In this document: positions 28,084-36,012 of the stretch, piece after piece
Layout of the letters: every line of letters starts with the position of its first letter
Numbering within the stretch: position 1 is the first letter of the stretch
NCBI GenBank assembly: GCA_035764005.1
Contig: DASTZZ010000078.1
Location: 1-63,735, forward strand
From: Terriglobales bacterium
GTDB lineage: Bacteria > Acidobacteriota > Terriglobia > Terriglobales > Acidobacteriaceae
Direction: 5' to 3'
Length of the DNA: 63,735 nt
Translations under genes and position numbers: made by a program
Notes under the pieces: generated by a model
What the model saw: the letters and a program-made list of their open reading frames with translations, nothing else
Told to the model about the DNA's origin: nothing
Database searches by the model: none

Positions 28084-28683
28084 ATGCTCATTCTCGCATC
28101 TGCGTCTCCGCGTCGACAGCAGCTTTTGCGAAACGCGCTGATTCCTTTTTCGGTACAACCATCCAATGCGCCGGAAGAACATCGGCCAGGGGAGACGCCG
28201 GAAGCGTGTGTGCGTCGGCTAGCACGCGAGAAGGCGAGCGCAGTCGCTCAGCATTCGAATGACGATAATGCCATTCTTGCTGCAGACACCGAAGTCGTAC
28301 TCGATCTCAAAACGGGAACTCCGCTGGGAAAACCGCGCGACGCCGACGATGCCGCACGTATGCTGCAGATGCTGAGCGGCGGCAGTCACTATGTGATTAC
28401 GGGCGTGTGTCTGATGTGGAAGCAGGGCAGCACATGGCAATCGCACGACGCTGCCGAAATCACAACCGTATTCATGCAGCCGATCAGTAAAGAGGAGATC
28501 TACACATACGTCGCGACAACCGAGCCGATGGACAAGGCAGGCGCATACGCGATCCAAGGCATCGCATCGCGATGGATCTCGCGCATCGAAGGTTGCTACT
28601 TCAATGTAGTGGGATTGCCGGTGCCGCTGGTGTATCGCATGCTCCGCGAGCATGCACCGGAAGCGCTTGGAGCGCAGCAGTAG
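28084..28683 (+). CDS. Maf-like nucleoside triphosphate pyrophosphatase
   Basis: The 199-residue protein opens with LILASASPRRQQLLR, the Maf signature, and has the acidic ADTEVVLD motif and the conserved lysine in GKPRDADDAARML. The family hydrolyses non-canonical dTTP/UTP-like nucleotides to monophosphates. The C-terminus contains GAYAIQGIASRWISRIEGCYFNVVGLP split across the substrate pocket. It is convergent with tatA. Which subclass (YhdE or YceF type) cannot be decided by eye. Confidence 0.9.
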   Translation: MLILASASPRRQQLLRNALIPFSVQPSNAPEEHRPGETPEACVRRLAREKASAVAQHSNDDNAILAADTEVVLDLKTGTPLGKPRDADDAARMLQMLSGGSHYVITGVCLMWKQGSTWQSHDAAEITTVFMQPISKEEIYTYVATTEPMDKAGAYAIQGIASRWISRIEGCYFNVVGLPVPLVYRMLREHAPEALGAQQ

Positions 28684-28707
28684 AGCGTCAGGAGGGAAAG
28701 AGTACGA

Positions 28708-28887
28708 CTAGCTCTTCTTCTCTTCCGTCGTGGTGCTGTGCTCGCCTTCTTTTACCGCGCTCTTGAAATTCTTGATGCCTTCGCCGAGACCTTTGCCGAA
28801 GTCGGCCAGCTTGCCCGGTCCAAAAATCAGGAGGGCAATGCCGAGCAGAAGCAGAAGCTCAGGAATGCCTAATTTGCCGCCAAACAT
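28708..28887 (-). CDS. tatA: TatA, twin-arginine translocase pore subunit
   Basis: This 59-residue protein begins MFGGKLGIPELLLLLGIALL, followed by IFGPGKLADFGKGLGEGIKN, the transmembrane helix, FGP hinge and amphipathic helix of TatA/TatE. The C-terminus is short and acidic. GGGGG precedes the ATG by six bases. The Tat pathway it belongs to would export ActB (1 kb region) and the Tat protein at 39663. No tatC is in the window. Confidence 0.92.
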   Translation of the reverse strand: MFGGKLGIPELLLLLGIALLIFGPGKLADFGKGLGEGIKNFKSAVKEGEHSTTTEEKKS

Positions 28888-29000
28888 GAACTACCCCCAA
28901 ATGAATGCTGTATAGCTGATGATAGGCGGTTTATGCCGCCTGCGTCAAAGTAAACCCGGGTTCGTCGGAAAAGATGCGAGCAATTGAACGCGGCCCGGAG

Positions 29001-29175
29001 GCTCTGTTTTGTTATTCCGAACCGCTGGTCTTAGGGTGAGGAATCCCTTTTGACGAGCTATGTGTCCTCATTTAGCTAGCTCAAAGAGACTACCGGAAGC
29101 GGTGCCAATTTCCTCAACCTCACGGCTGTGCATAGAGATTCCTCCGCCAAAATCAGGCGTTCGGAATGACAGAGC
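29001..29175. repeat. MITE-like element related to the one at 8446
   Basis: The left end GCTCTG(TTTT)GTTATTCCGAAC (29001-29021) and right end GTTCGGAATGACAGAGC (29159-29175) are inverted, with a short insertion in the left one. Inside is GAGGAATCCC and AGAGATTCCTCC, which are also inverted to one another. It abuts the stop codon of the CPG2-like gene at 29176. Confidence 0.65.
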
Positions 29176-30306
29176 TTATAGCGAAGCGATCAGTCCCGCC
29201 AGCAATGCCGTTCGCGGGGCGATCTGGTCCAGCAGGATCGACTCGTTGGTCGCATGGGCCCCTTCGCCGACTGCTCCGAGCCCGTCTAAGGTAGGGACTC
29301 CCAAAGCGGCCGTGAAATTCCCGTCCGAACCGCCTCCAGTCGATTGTTCATCGACTTTGAAGCCGAGCGACTGGGCTACCTGGGCCGCTTTGCGATACAG
29401 AGCTACTCCTCTTTCCGTGCGTTCCATGGGCGGTCGGTTGATTTGTCCTGTGACTTCGATCTTGCAGCGCGAGTCTCGTGGACGTAAGGCCTTCATTTTC
29501 TGGTCGATGTCTTTGCCGTCGGCGGCGGTCTTGACGCGAACATCGATCTCGGCCCAGGCCTCGGCTGCGATCACATTGCTGCGGGTGCCACCCCGGATCA
29601 GGCCTACATTGGCGGTCATTCCACGCTTGATGTCAGTAAACGTAGAGATGGTTTGAATTTGATGAGCGAGTTCGTGAATGGCACTGGCGCCCTGTCCGGG
29701 ATCAACTCCGGCGTGCGCCGCTTCTCCCGTGACTTTGATCTCGTACACGCCTACACCTTTGCGCGAAGTCTTGAGTGCGCCTTCGAGTCCCTGCCCGGGC
29801 TCGAGCACGAGCACGGCTTGAGACTCCAGCGCGAGCCTCTGAGTGATCGTGCGAGACACGTGGCTGCCGATTTCCTCGTCGGAAACAAACAACATGCGAA
29901 CGGGAGGATGAGGGCTGTGGTGCTCCCGCAGCAGGGCCATCGCATGCAGAGCGATGGCAACGCCGCCTTTCATGTCGAGTACGCCTGGTCCCCAGACACG
30001 TCCGTTACTGACTCGAAACGGCATCTGCTTGAGCGTGCCCAAGTCCCACACAGTATCGATGTGACCCAGCAGCAGCACGGGCTTGCCATCCGTCACTCCG
30101 GGAAAGTCGGCTTGAACGTGATTGCCGGTTTCGACAGCGGAGTGGATCTGGGCATGGCCTCCATAATGTTCGAGTCTGGAAGCTAGGAATTCAGCGAGAT
30201 GATCGAGCGCGGCCTTATCGCTGCTGGGAGATTCCATCTCGACCATTGCTTTCAGGTCGGAGAGGAGCTGCTCCTGGCGCGCGCGTGCGTGGGCAAGCGA
30301 AATCAT
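29176..30306 (-). CDS. M20 family carboxypeptidase, glutamate carboxypeptidase (CPG2)-like
   Basis: The 376-residue protein has the zinc-site motifs LLGHIDTVWDLGTL, WGPGVLDMKGG and FVSDEEIGS and the dimerisation-domain motif TGEAAHAGVDPGQGASAI. This set is typical of carboxypeptidase G2-like enzymes, which release C-terminal glutamate from folate-type or peptide substrates. No signal peptide is visible, so it is probably cytosolic. It is divergent from the fabZ operon. Confidence 0.9.
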   Translation of the reverse strand: MISLAHARARQEQLLSDLKAMVEMESPSSDKAALDHLAEFLASRLEHYGGHAQIHSAVETGNHVQADFPGVTDGKPVLLLGHIDTVWDLGTLKQMPFRVSNGRVWGPGVLDMKGGVAIALHAMALLREHHSPHPPVRMLFVSDEEIGSHVSRTITQRLALESQAVLVLEPGQGLEGALKTSRKGVGVYEIKVTGEAAHAGVDPGQGASAIHELAHQIQTISTFTDIKRGMTANVGLIRGGTRSNVIAAEAWAEIDVRVKTAADGKDIDQKMKALRPRDSRCKIEVTGQINRPPMERTERGVALYRKAAQVAQSLGFKVDEQSTGGGSDGNFTAALGVPTLDGLGAVGEGAHATNESILLDQIAPRTALLAGLIASL

Positions 30307-30386
30307 GCGCTGTTGAGCTTACCATCCAGCGTCGATTCGCCAACTAGTCCGGCGAGAAACTATAATTCCCCGCTTAGGAAAAGAGC

Positions 30387-30516
30387 GAACACGGAGGGCA
30401 CAGAGGAGACGAAGGTTTTCTCTCTGTTCGTGAACTGCCTCGCCGATTCTCAGCTCGACGGGAGCGATTCGGAAACCAGAAGAAGAAGCCTCTGTGTCCT
30501 CCGTGACCTCGTGTTC
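30387..30516. repeat. Palindrome of ACGGAGGACACAGAGG-type units upstream of fabZ
   Basis: The left arm (30387-30406) reads GAACACGGAGGGCACAGAGG. The right arm (30489-30516), inverted, reads GAACACGAGGTCACGGAGG and onward, with one extra nine-base unit. The centre is ~80 bases of unrelated DNA. Its right end lies ten bases before the fabZ ATG. It belongs to the same style as 37962-38109 and the arms of the GxxExxY cassette at 53906. Confidence 0.75.
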
Positions 30517-30526
30517 AATCCGTACC

Positions 30527-31030
30527 ATGAATGCAGAAGAACAAGATAGCGTCTCGACGATAGAAGCTGAAGCTCCCGCGATCGAAAAGAAGACGCTCGA
30601 CATCACGGAAATTCAGGCGATTCTGCCGCATCGCTACCCGTTTCTGCTCATCGATCGCGTGATCGAGATCGAGCGCAAGAAGCGGATTGTCGCCATCAAG
30701 AATGTCACGGCGAACGAGCCGCACTTCATGGGACACTTCCCCGGTTATCCCATCATGCCTGGCGTGCTCATCGTCGAAGCGATCGCACAGGCTGGAGGCG
30801 CTCTGCTGCTCACCGAGATTCCCGATCGCGATCAGAAGCTGATGGTCTTCACCGGCATTGAGCGTGCGAAGTTCCGCAGGCCGGTTACACCTGGTGATCA
30901 GCTTCGCGTCGAAGTTGATGTACTCGCATGGCGTTCCACTGCAGTAAAGATGCAGGGCAACGTTTACGTTGGCGACAAGCTCGCCTGCGAGGCGACGGTC
31001 ACATGTCAATTGGTGAGCCGGCCTGCGTGA
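30527..31030 (+). CDS. fabZ: 3-hydroxyacyl-ACP dehydratase FabZ
   Basis: The 167-residue protein carries the hot-dog-fold hallmarks LPHRYPFLLIDRV and the catalytic His and Glu in HFPGYPIMPGVLIVEAIAQ. It dehydrates 3-hydroxyacyl-ACP in fatty acid elongation, and pairs with lpxA, which uses the same 3-hydroxyacyl-ACP pool. About 20 acidic residues precede the core. The ATG at 30527 has no visible ribosome-binding site, since the bases before it belong to the repeat at 30387; the gene continues into lpxA with a four-base overlap. Confidence 0.93.
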   Translation: MNAEEQDSVSTIEAEAPAIEKKTLDITEIQAILPHRYPFLLIDRVIEIERKKRIVAIKNVTANEPHFMGHFPGYPIMPGVLIVEAIAQAGGALLLTEIPDRDQKLMVFTGIERAKFRRPVTPGDQLRVEVDVLAWRSTAVKMQGNVYVGDKLACEATVTCQLVSRPA

Positions 31031-31809
31031 GCGCCAGAATTCATCCGACTGCAATCGTCGATCCCGCTGCGCGCATTCCTGAGAGCTGCACGATTGGCCC
31101 CTTCTGCATTGTGGGCGACGATGTCGAGATCGGCGAAAACTGCGAACTACTCTCCCACGTTGTGCTGAAAGGTCCGACTCGCATCGGGCACTCCAATCGC
31201 GTGTTCCCGTTCACCACGCTTGGTCTTGAACCGCAGGATTTGAAATTCAAAGGCGAGAAGACCCGCCTTGAAATCGGCGACAACAACACCATTCGTGAGA
31301 GTGTGACCATCCATCGCGGCACGCCGGCAGGTGGAGGAGTGACCCGCGTCGGCAGCAATTGTCTGATCATGGCCTATACGCACATTGCGCACGATTGCAC
31401 GATTGCCGATAACGTGATCATGGCCAACGCAGCAACACTCGCCGGACATGTGACGGTGGAGGAGTACGCGGTAGTCGGCGCGCTCTGCCCGGTGCACCAG
31501 TTCGTCCGCATTGGCGCTTACTCGTACATCGGTGGTGGCACGACCATTACTCAAGACGTGCTTCCTTTTTCCCTGACCAGCGCCAAGCGCGATGTTCATG
31601 CCTTTGGCATGAACTCAGTGGGACTGCAACGGAAAGGGTTTACAAAAGAGCGTTTGCGCAAGATCCATTCCGCATATCGACACCTGCTCAGTTCCAAAAT
31701 GAATATCGGTGAGGCCGTGGCAAAACTGAAAGCCGAAGGCGATTTGGGCGAAGATGTTGAGCGGCTGGTGAAATTCGTCGAGGCTTCTGAGCGGGGAATC
31801 CTGAAGTGA
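31027..31809 (+). CDS. lpxA: UDP-N-acetylglucosamine acyltransferase LpxA
   Basis: GTG 31027 gives 260 residues starting MSARIHPTAIVDP, the usual start and length of LpxA; ATG 31003 (eight residues longer) is the alternative. The left-handed beta-helix hexapeptide repeats run to ~190, with the catalytic His in MAYTHIAHDC and the helical C-terminus after VGLQRKGF. It transfers a 3-hydroxyacyl chain to UDP-GlcNAc, the first lipid A step. GTGA overlap with fabZ shows coupling. Confidence 0.93.
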   Translation: MSARIHPTAIVDPAARIPESCTIGPFCIVGDDVEIGENCELLSHVVLKGPTRIGHSNRVFPFTTLGLEPQDLKFKGEKTRLEIGDNNTIRESVTIHRGTPAGGGVTRVGSNCLIMAYTHIAHDCTIADNVIMANAATLAGHVTVEEYAVVGALCPVHQFVRIGAYSYIGGGTTITQDVLPFSLTSAKRDVHAFGMNSVGLQRKGFTKERLRKIHSAYRHLLSSKMNIGEAVAKLKAEGDLGEDVERLVKFVEASERGILK

Positions 31810-31811
31810 AA

Positions 31812-31990
31812 TCGGGCAGTCGGCATTCGGCAATCGGCATTCGGCCAACGGCGCCTTTGCGTGAACGAAGCGAGAGTGACACTGCGGTCGCTGGCCGAAC
31901 GCCGACAGCCGAACGCCAAGAGCCCGATTTCGATGACCCGATCACCCGATGACCCGATCACCCGATTCCTCGACCCGATCACCCGATGCT
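31812..31990. repeat. Compound short repeats between lpxA and lpxI
   Basis: GGCATTCGGCAATCGGC-type units (31820-31856) are followed ~30 bases later by their inverse, GGCCGAACGCCGACAGCCG (31890 on). Then comes a tandem of GACCCGATCACCCGAT units (31931-31987). The lpxI start codon (ATG 31949) and first ~13 codons lie inside the tandem, giving the odd N-terminus TRSPDSSTRSPD. Confidence 0.8.
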
Positions 31991-32857
31991 CCCGGCCCGC
32001 TTGGCCTGATTGCCGGCAACGGCCGCTTTCCCTTTTTGGTTCTCGATGCTGCCCGCGCCAGAGGCGAGCGAGTAATCGTTGCGGCAATCAAGGAAGAAAC
32101 GGAACCGGAGATCAAGGACCGCGCTGCGCATGATTCAGAAATTCGTCTGCACTGGCTTTCGCTTGGGGAGCTATCGAAACTGATTGAGACGTTTCACAAG
32201 GAGGGCGTGGCTCGCGCCATCATGGCGGGCCAAGTGAAGCACAAACAGATATTCTCCAGCATTCGTCCTGATTGGAGGCTGGCGAAGTTGCTGCTGTCAC
32301 TCGGAACTCGCAATACCGATTCGCTGCTCGGGGCCGTGACCAAGGTTCTCGCTGACGAAGGCATTACCATGCTGAGTTCGACTTCTTATCTCGATCCGCT
32401 TCTGGCGAGAGAAGGTGTTCTCACGCGTCGCGCACCGAATGAAGCCGAGCAGAGAAATATCGAGTATGGCCGGAAAGTGGCGCGCGAGCTGGCGCAGCAC
32501 GACATCGGGCAAACCGTAGTGATTGCGGAATCAGCGTGTGTGGCTGTCGAAGCAATGGAGGGAACCGACGCAACTATTCATCGTGCCGGCGAGATCATGC
32601 GCACGCTGCACCATGATGAAACTCCGGAATCGTTTTTGAGCCGCGCGCTGACAGTCGTGAAGGTCGCCAAGCCGAATCAGGATTTGCGCTTCGATGTTCC
32701 GGTGATTGGAGTGGCAACGATCGATTCGATGCGACAAGCAGGAGCCACATGTCTCGCCGTCGATGCACAACGCTGCCTTTTTCTCGATGGTGACCGCATC
32801 ATCGAGGCCGCCGATTCGGGAAGCATCGCCATCCTGAGTTCCCCGACTGCAAATTAG
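31949..32857 (+). CDS. lpxI: UDP-2,3-diacylglucosamine pyrophosphatase LpxI
   Basis: The core begins at GLIAGNGRFPFLVLDAAR and has the DUF1009 features GQVKHKQIF, LGAVTKVLADEGI, and TVVIAESACVAVEAMEGTD in the C-terminal half. LpxI cleaves UDP-2,3-diacylglucosamine to lipid X, the step done by LpxH in other bacteria. The 302 residues include an N-terminal ~15-residue segment coded by tandem repeats; the true start may be the ATG at 31949 or another codon in the tandem. No ribosome-binding site is clear. It completes a fabZ-lpxA-lpxI cluster without lpxB or lpxD. Confidence 0.92.
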   Translation: MTRSPDSSTRSPDAPGPLGLIAGNGRFPFLVLDAARARGERVIVAAIKEETEPEIKDRAAHDSEIRLHWLSLGELSKLIETFHKEGVARAIMAGQVKHKQIFSSIRPDWRLAKLLLSLGTRNTDSLLGAVTKVLADEGITMLSSTSYLDPLLAREGVLTRRAPNEAEQRNIEYGRKVARELAQHDIGQTVVIAESACVAVEAMEGTDATIHRAGEIMRTLHHDETPESFLSRALTVVKVAKPNQDLRFDVPVIGVATIDSMRQAGATCLAVDAQRCLFLDGDRIIEAADSGSIAILSSPTAN

Positions 32858-33008
32858 GTTAGGGCCTGTTCTCGCCGTGTTTGATGAATGGAATTGCCGA
32901 GCCGCACCTCTTCTCGTGGTCGGTCTGAAGGCCTGCACCTGTTTCGACGCAAGGCATCCCAGTCATCAAATCACGTTGAGTGGCCCACCGAATTCGAAAG
33001 GTCCAGAG

Positions 33009-33422
33009 TTAAGCGGCTTCAAGAATTTCCTCTTCGTGTTGTTGGGCAGCTTTGGATTTCAAGCCTGCTAGTGTCGCTAGGGTAAAAGCTTCGAGCGCCA
33101 TGTTAAGGTCGCGTGCGGCGACATCGAGGTGCTCTGGCTTTGTTAGCAGATTGCCGGTAATGCCTAGTAACCACGCGGAGCACACATATCCTGCTGGCCT
33201 TTCATATCCCAGCAACATGCCCGCTCCCACCGCCATTTCGATCACGCCGACGATACGCATGAATGCGCCTGGGCTCATCGGCAGACGCTCCGCTACCATC
33301 GGAGACAGATACTTCTCCCAATCGGTAAGCAGGTTAAAAAATTTATCGGCACCGGCGGCGCAGGCAGTCGCTCCCAGGGTGAAGCGTAGAGCTTTGGTTA
33401 ATCTTTCGAGATCTTCGTGCAT
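33009..33422 (-). CDS. DoxX-like small membrane protein
   Basis: The 137-residue protein has about four hydrophobic segments and the DoxX-type pattern FTLGATACAAGADKFFNLL at the start, followed by ERLPMSPGAFMRIVGVIEMAVGAGMLLGYERPAG. DoxX proteins are four-helix membrane proteins often linked to quinol or thiol redox chemistry; the role here is unknown. It is divergent from nothing and lies 34 bases downstream of the small gene at 33457 on the same strand, so it may end the ribosomal-protein transcript. Confidence 0.8.
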   Translation of the reverse strand: MHEDLERLTKALRFTLGATACAAGADKFFNLLTDWEKYLSPMVAERLPMSPGAFMRIVGVIEMAVGAGMLLGYERPAGYVCSAWLLGITGNLLTKPEHLDVAARDLNMALEAFTLATLAGLKSKAAQQHEEEILEAA

Positions 33423-33456
33423 GGCTATCGAGTCTCCCCGATAGTGCGATGCGAGA

Positions 33457-33636
33457 TCAGCGGTGCTGGTGGGATGCTGCGACAGCGCTGGAGGAAGGTT
33501 CTGTGGGACCGTCGTCCACGGAGGCTCCGGTCCCGAGTTCCTGCTGTTCCGACGATTCGGAGAAAGCTTCGATCTTTTTTAGAGCTTCGAGGCGATGCAC
33601 TTCGGCTCGCCTCTCCAACTCGTGCAGCGACTGCAT
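33457..33636 (-). CDS. Small charged protein downstream of rplI, unknown
   Basis: A 59-residue product starting MQSLHELERRAEVHRLEALKK, with an amphipathic charged N-terminal helix and a low-complexity Ser/Glu/Thr C-terminus. The rplI stop overlaps its possible GTG start (TAGTGATG), which is why I list it. I do not recognise a family, and it could be a chance frame, so confidence is moderate. Confidence 0.4.
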   Translation of the reverse strand: MQSLHELERRAEVHRLEALKKIEAFSESSEQQELGTGASVDDGPTEPSSSAVAASHQHR

Positions 33637-33638
33637 CA

Positions 33639-34100
33639 CTAGGCCCCCGCTTCGCCGCCCTCGCGATTCACTGTGACCTTCACATGGGCGGTGACTTCGC
33701 GATGCAGCTTAATCGGCACGTGGAATTCGCCCAAGCTCTTAAGCGGATCATCGAGGTGAATCTTGCGACGATCGACGGTGAAGCCCTTAGTCTCGAGGGC
33801 AGACGCGACATCCGCCGATGTTACAGAGCCGAAGAGGTGATCCTTCTCGCCGACTTTGCGCTGGAAGGTGAGCTGCACGTCGTTGAGCTGCTGAGCCAGA
33901 GCCTCGGCGCCGGTCTTCTCCTTCGCTGATTTGCGGACAGCAGCAGCTTTCATCTGCTCGATGACCGCCTTGTTGGCGCGGCTCGCTTCAATCGCAAGCT
34001 TGCGCGGTAGAAGGAAGTTACGGCCATATCCTTCAGCGACTTTGACGATCTCGCCGCGATGGCCGAGCTTTTCGACATCTTCTTTGAGAATGACTTCCAT
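33639..34100 (-). CDS. rplI: 50S ribosomal protein bL9
   Basis: MEVILKEDVEKLGHRGEIVKVAEGYGRNFLLPRKLA is the bL9 N-terminal signature; a long helix and the C-terminal domain follow (153 residues). TAGGAGTTTTC directly precedes the ATG at 34100. A longer frame reaching 34139 adds residues coded by a repeat and is rejected. It is the last ribosomal gene of the rpsF-rpsR-rplI group. Confidence 0.96.
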   Translation of the reverse strand: MEVILKEDVEKLGHRGEIVKVAEGYGRNFLLPRKLAIEASRANKAVIEQMKAAAVRKSAKEKTGAEALAQQLNDVQLTFQRKVGEKDHLFGSVTSADVASALETKGFTVDRRKIHLDDPLKSLGEFHVPIKLHREVTAHVKVTVNREGGEAGA

Positions 34101-34107
34101 GAAAACT

Positions 34108-34272
34108 CCTAGGGCTGCTGGCTGTTGGCCACTGGCCACCGGCTAACTTCGCGCAGTTCCAAGCCTCTCATTTGCGCAGCAGCAGATTGGTTTCGAATAG
34201 TCACGCAGCCAGCAACGAGTTGGCAAAACTTCCAGACCTAAGCCGGAAGCCAGCAGCCAGTGGCCAGCAGCC
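34108..34272. repeat. Palindrome of GCTGGCCACTGGCC-type units, rpsR-rplI gap
   Basis: GCTGCTGGCTGTTGGCCAC-type units at 34110-34145 are inverted relative to GCCAGCAGCCAGTGGCCAGC at 34250-34270. They fill the rpsR-rplI gap apart from ~100 bases of unremarkable DNA. Such a long gap is unusual within a ribosomal operon. Confidence 0.7.
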
Positions 34273-34277
34273 TCTTC

Positions 34278-34598
34278 TCACCTCGCCGCGAACGGCAGCA
34301 AGGCGATGTTGCGCGCCTGCTTAATGGCGGCGCTCAATCTGCGCTGATGCGGCGTGCAAACGCCGGTCAACCTGCGAGGGACGATCTTGCCGCGTTCGGC
34401 TACGAAGCCCGAGAGCAGGCGAACGTCTTTGTAGTTGATGGCGTCGATCTTTTCGACGCAGAACTTGCAGACTTTTTTGCGGCGGAAGAATTTGCGTCCG
34501 CCCTCGCGTCCGCCAGGTCCGCCTGGACGTCCTTCACGACGAGGTCCGCGATCTTGACTTGGGCCGGCTGTGCCGGCTGGTGTTGGTGTGTCTGACAT
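34278..34598 (-). CDS. rpsR: 30S ribosomal protein bS18
   Basis: The 106 residues consist of an arginine/glycine-rich N-terminal tail of ~33 residues and the conserved bS18 core ([47 protein letters not shown]). The CKFC and CTPH residues form a possible zinc site, i.e. the C-plus form. AGGAGATCT precedes the ATG. It binds bS6 in the 30S platform. Confidence 0.96.
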   Translation of the reverse strand: MSDTPTPAGTAGPSQDRGPRREGRPGGPGGREGGRKFFRRKKVCKFCVEKIDAINYKDVRLLSGFVAERGKIVPRRLTGVCTPHQRRLSAAIKQARNIALLPFAAR

Positions 34599-34604
34599 AG
34601 ATCT

Positions 34605-34778
34605 CCTAAGAGCTACTAGCGGCTAGCTACTAGCCTCTAGCTCGCTCGGTAAATTCAACGGTGCGCCGGTGGTTATGCTTCTCCTTCGACGCCGAGAACT
34701 GCACAACTGCGAATTCGACGCAGCGGTTTGCAACTTGAATGCGCAGGCTAGAAGCTAGCAGCTAGTAGCCAGCAGCTT
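34605..34778. repeat. Palindrome of GCTAGCTACTAGCC-type units, rpsF-rpsR gap
   Basis: AGCTACTAGCGGCTAGC and onward (34611-34642) is inverted relative to GCTAGAAGCTAGCAGCTAG and onward (34746-34770). The units are eight to nine bases and degenerate. The stretch between the arms contains no gene. Confidence 0.75.
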
Positions 34779-34780
34779 GT

Positions 34781-35185
34781 TCACGCCGTTGCCGCCGGTG
34801 CCGGTGTCGCTTCCGCCGGTGCTGGCGCTGGTTCTGACGCCGAGCGCTTTACTTTCGTCGCGCGGATTTTAGCGATCTTCTCCAGCCGCTTTTGCTCTTC
34901 GTCCACGCGGACGCTGATGAACTTGATCACCGGTTCCGAGACGCGCAGACGGCGCTCAATCTCATGGATCGCTTTGCCATCGGCTTCGACGGTGAGAAGC
35001 ACGTAAAAACCATCCGTGAACTTGCGCACCAGATACGCGAGGCGTCTTTTGCCCATGCGTTCCACGTTTTTTACAGTTGCTCCAGCGTTAGTCGCCTGCG
35101 ATTCGAGGTTGGAGATCAGCTTGTCGAGATCTTCCTCCTGCAGGTCGGGCCGGATAATAAACATCACTTCGTATGTACGTTGCAT
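34781..35185 (-). CDS. rpsF: 30S ribosomal protein bS6
   Basis: The 134-residue protein opens MQRTYEVMFIIRPDLQEEDLD and has the ferredoxin-like bS6 fold with GKRRLAYLVRKFTDGFYVLL. The C-terminus has an Ala/Pro-rich tail of ~20 residues. It binds 16S rRNA with bS18. The bases before the ATG carry no clear ribosome-binding site because a palindrome begins ten bases upstream (35196). Confidence 0.96.
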   Translation of the reverse strand: MQRTYEVMFIIRPDLQEEDLDKLISNLESQATNAGATVKNVERMGKRRLAYLVRKFTDGFYVLLTVEADGKAIHEIERRLRVSEPVIKFISVRVDEEQKRLEKIAKIRATKVKRSASEPAPAPAEATPAPAATA

Positions 35186-35195
35186 TCTGTTTCGG

Positions 35196-35274
35196 TCGGT
35201 GCCGTCCTGGCTAGCCGGAGTGGGTGATCAACCCTCATCGGCTGACCCATCCGCTACCGCGGACGGTACTGACT
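35196..35274. repeat. Palindromic element, family of 13100
   Basis: The right arm (35246-35274, ACCCATCCGCTACCGCGG and on) is identical in its 29 bases to the right arm at 13150-13178. The left arm (35196-35226) is diverged (GTCGGTGCCGTCC). It sits just upstream of rpsF. Confidence 0.8.
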
Positions 35275-35305
35275 CTTCCTTCCTCTCTTTCGAAACTCGT
35301 CTACA

Positions 35306-35436
35306 GAACCGTCGGCGGTAGCCGATGGGGCAGCCGCTTGTTTTGCGGCTGCGCTTCACCTGGATTGCGTGAGCATCGCGTCTCCCGGAGCTGGCCTCCG
35401 GCCATGTCCGGCCCACTGGCTACCGCCAGCGGTTCC
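35306..35436. repeat. Nested palindromic element, copy 3
   Basis: GAACCGTCGGCGGTAGCC opens it and the inverted end is GGCTACCGCCAGCGGTTCC. Inside are the GCAGCCGC/GCGGCTGC hairpin and a GAGCTGGCC/GGCC pair. It ends one base before the inverted stop codon of pth. Confidence 0.88.
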
Positions 35437-35437
35437 G

Positions 35438-36010
35438 TTACTTCAGGCGTTGGTTGAAGCGATTCATCGCTGCAGCCACCCCATCTTTCAAAATCGCTTC
35501 AACGGCATCGGCTCCGCGATCGACTAAGTCGCTCGCCGCTTCGAGCTGCGATTTCTTGAACTGACCGAGCACAAACTTCGCGCCGTCGCGCACCGGATGA
35601 TCGGGCTGAATTCCCAATCTGACCCTGATGAACTCATCAGTTCCCAGCGAGCCGACCAGCGATTCGACGCCGTTATGCCCTGCCGTTCCGCCGCGCTGCT
35701 TAATGCGCAGCGTACCGAAAGGCAGATCAAGCTCGTCGTAAACCACGATCAATCCATTTGCCGGCTCGATCTCGAACTCATCGACCAGCTTGCGCACCGA
35801 GAGACCGCTCAGGTTCATGAACGTCTCTGGTTTGGCCAGCATGACCTCGTGTCCGGCGATCTTCGTTCGTGCGGTTGCCGCCTGACATCTGCGGCTCGCG
35901 ACATCGACGTTCGCCCCTTCCGCAAGGCGATCGATAGTCAGAAATCCGAGATTGTGCGGCGTGAACTGGTACTCGATACCCGGATTGCCGAGACCGACAA
36001 CCAGCTTCAC
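35438..36010 (-). CDS. pth: Peptidyl-tRNA hydrolase
   Basis: MKLVVGLGNPGIEYQFTPHNLGF contains the catalytic histidine motif; KPETFMNLSG and the GGTAGHNGVESL motif follow. Pth frees tRNA from stalled peptidyl-tRNAs. The 190-residue length is usual. It starts two bases after rplY stops, so the two are coupled; the rplY-pth pair is common. Confidence 0.96.
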   Translation of the reverse strand: MKLVVGLGNPGIEYQFTPHNLGFLTIDRLAEGANVDVASRRCQAATARTKIAGHEVMLAKPETFMNLSGLSVRKLVDEFEIEPANGLIVVYDELDLPFGTLRIKQRGGTAGHNGVESLVGSLGTDEFIRVRLGIQPDHPVRDGAKFVLGQFKKSQLEAASDLVDRGADAVEAILKDGVAAAMNRFNQRLK

Positions 36011-36012
36011 TC

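Noticed and set aside
33417-33929. Plus-strand frame opposite rplI
   Set aside because: It is antisense to rplI, whose family signature and RBS are clear.
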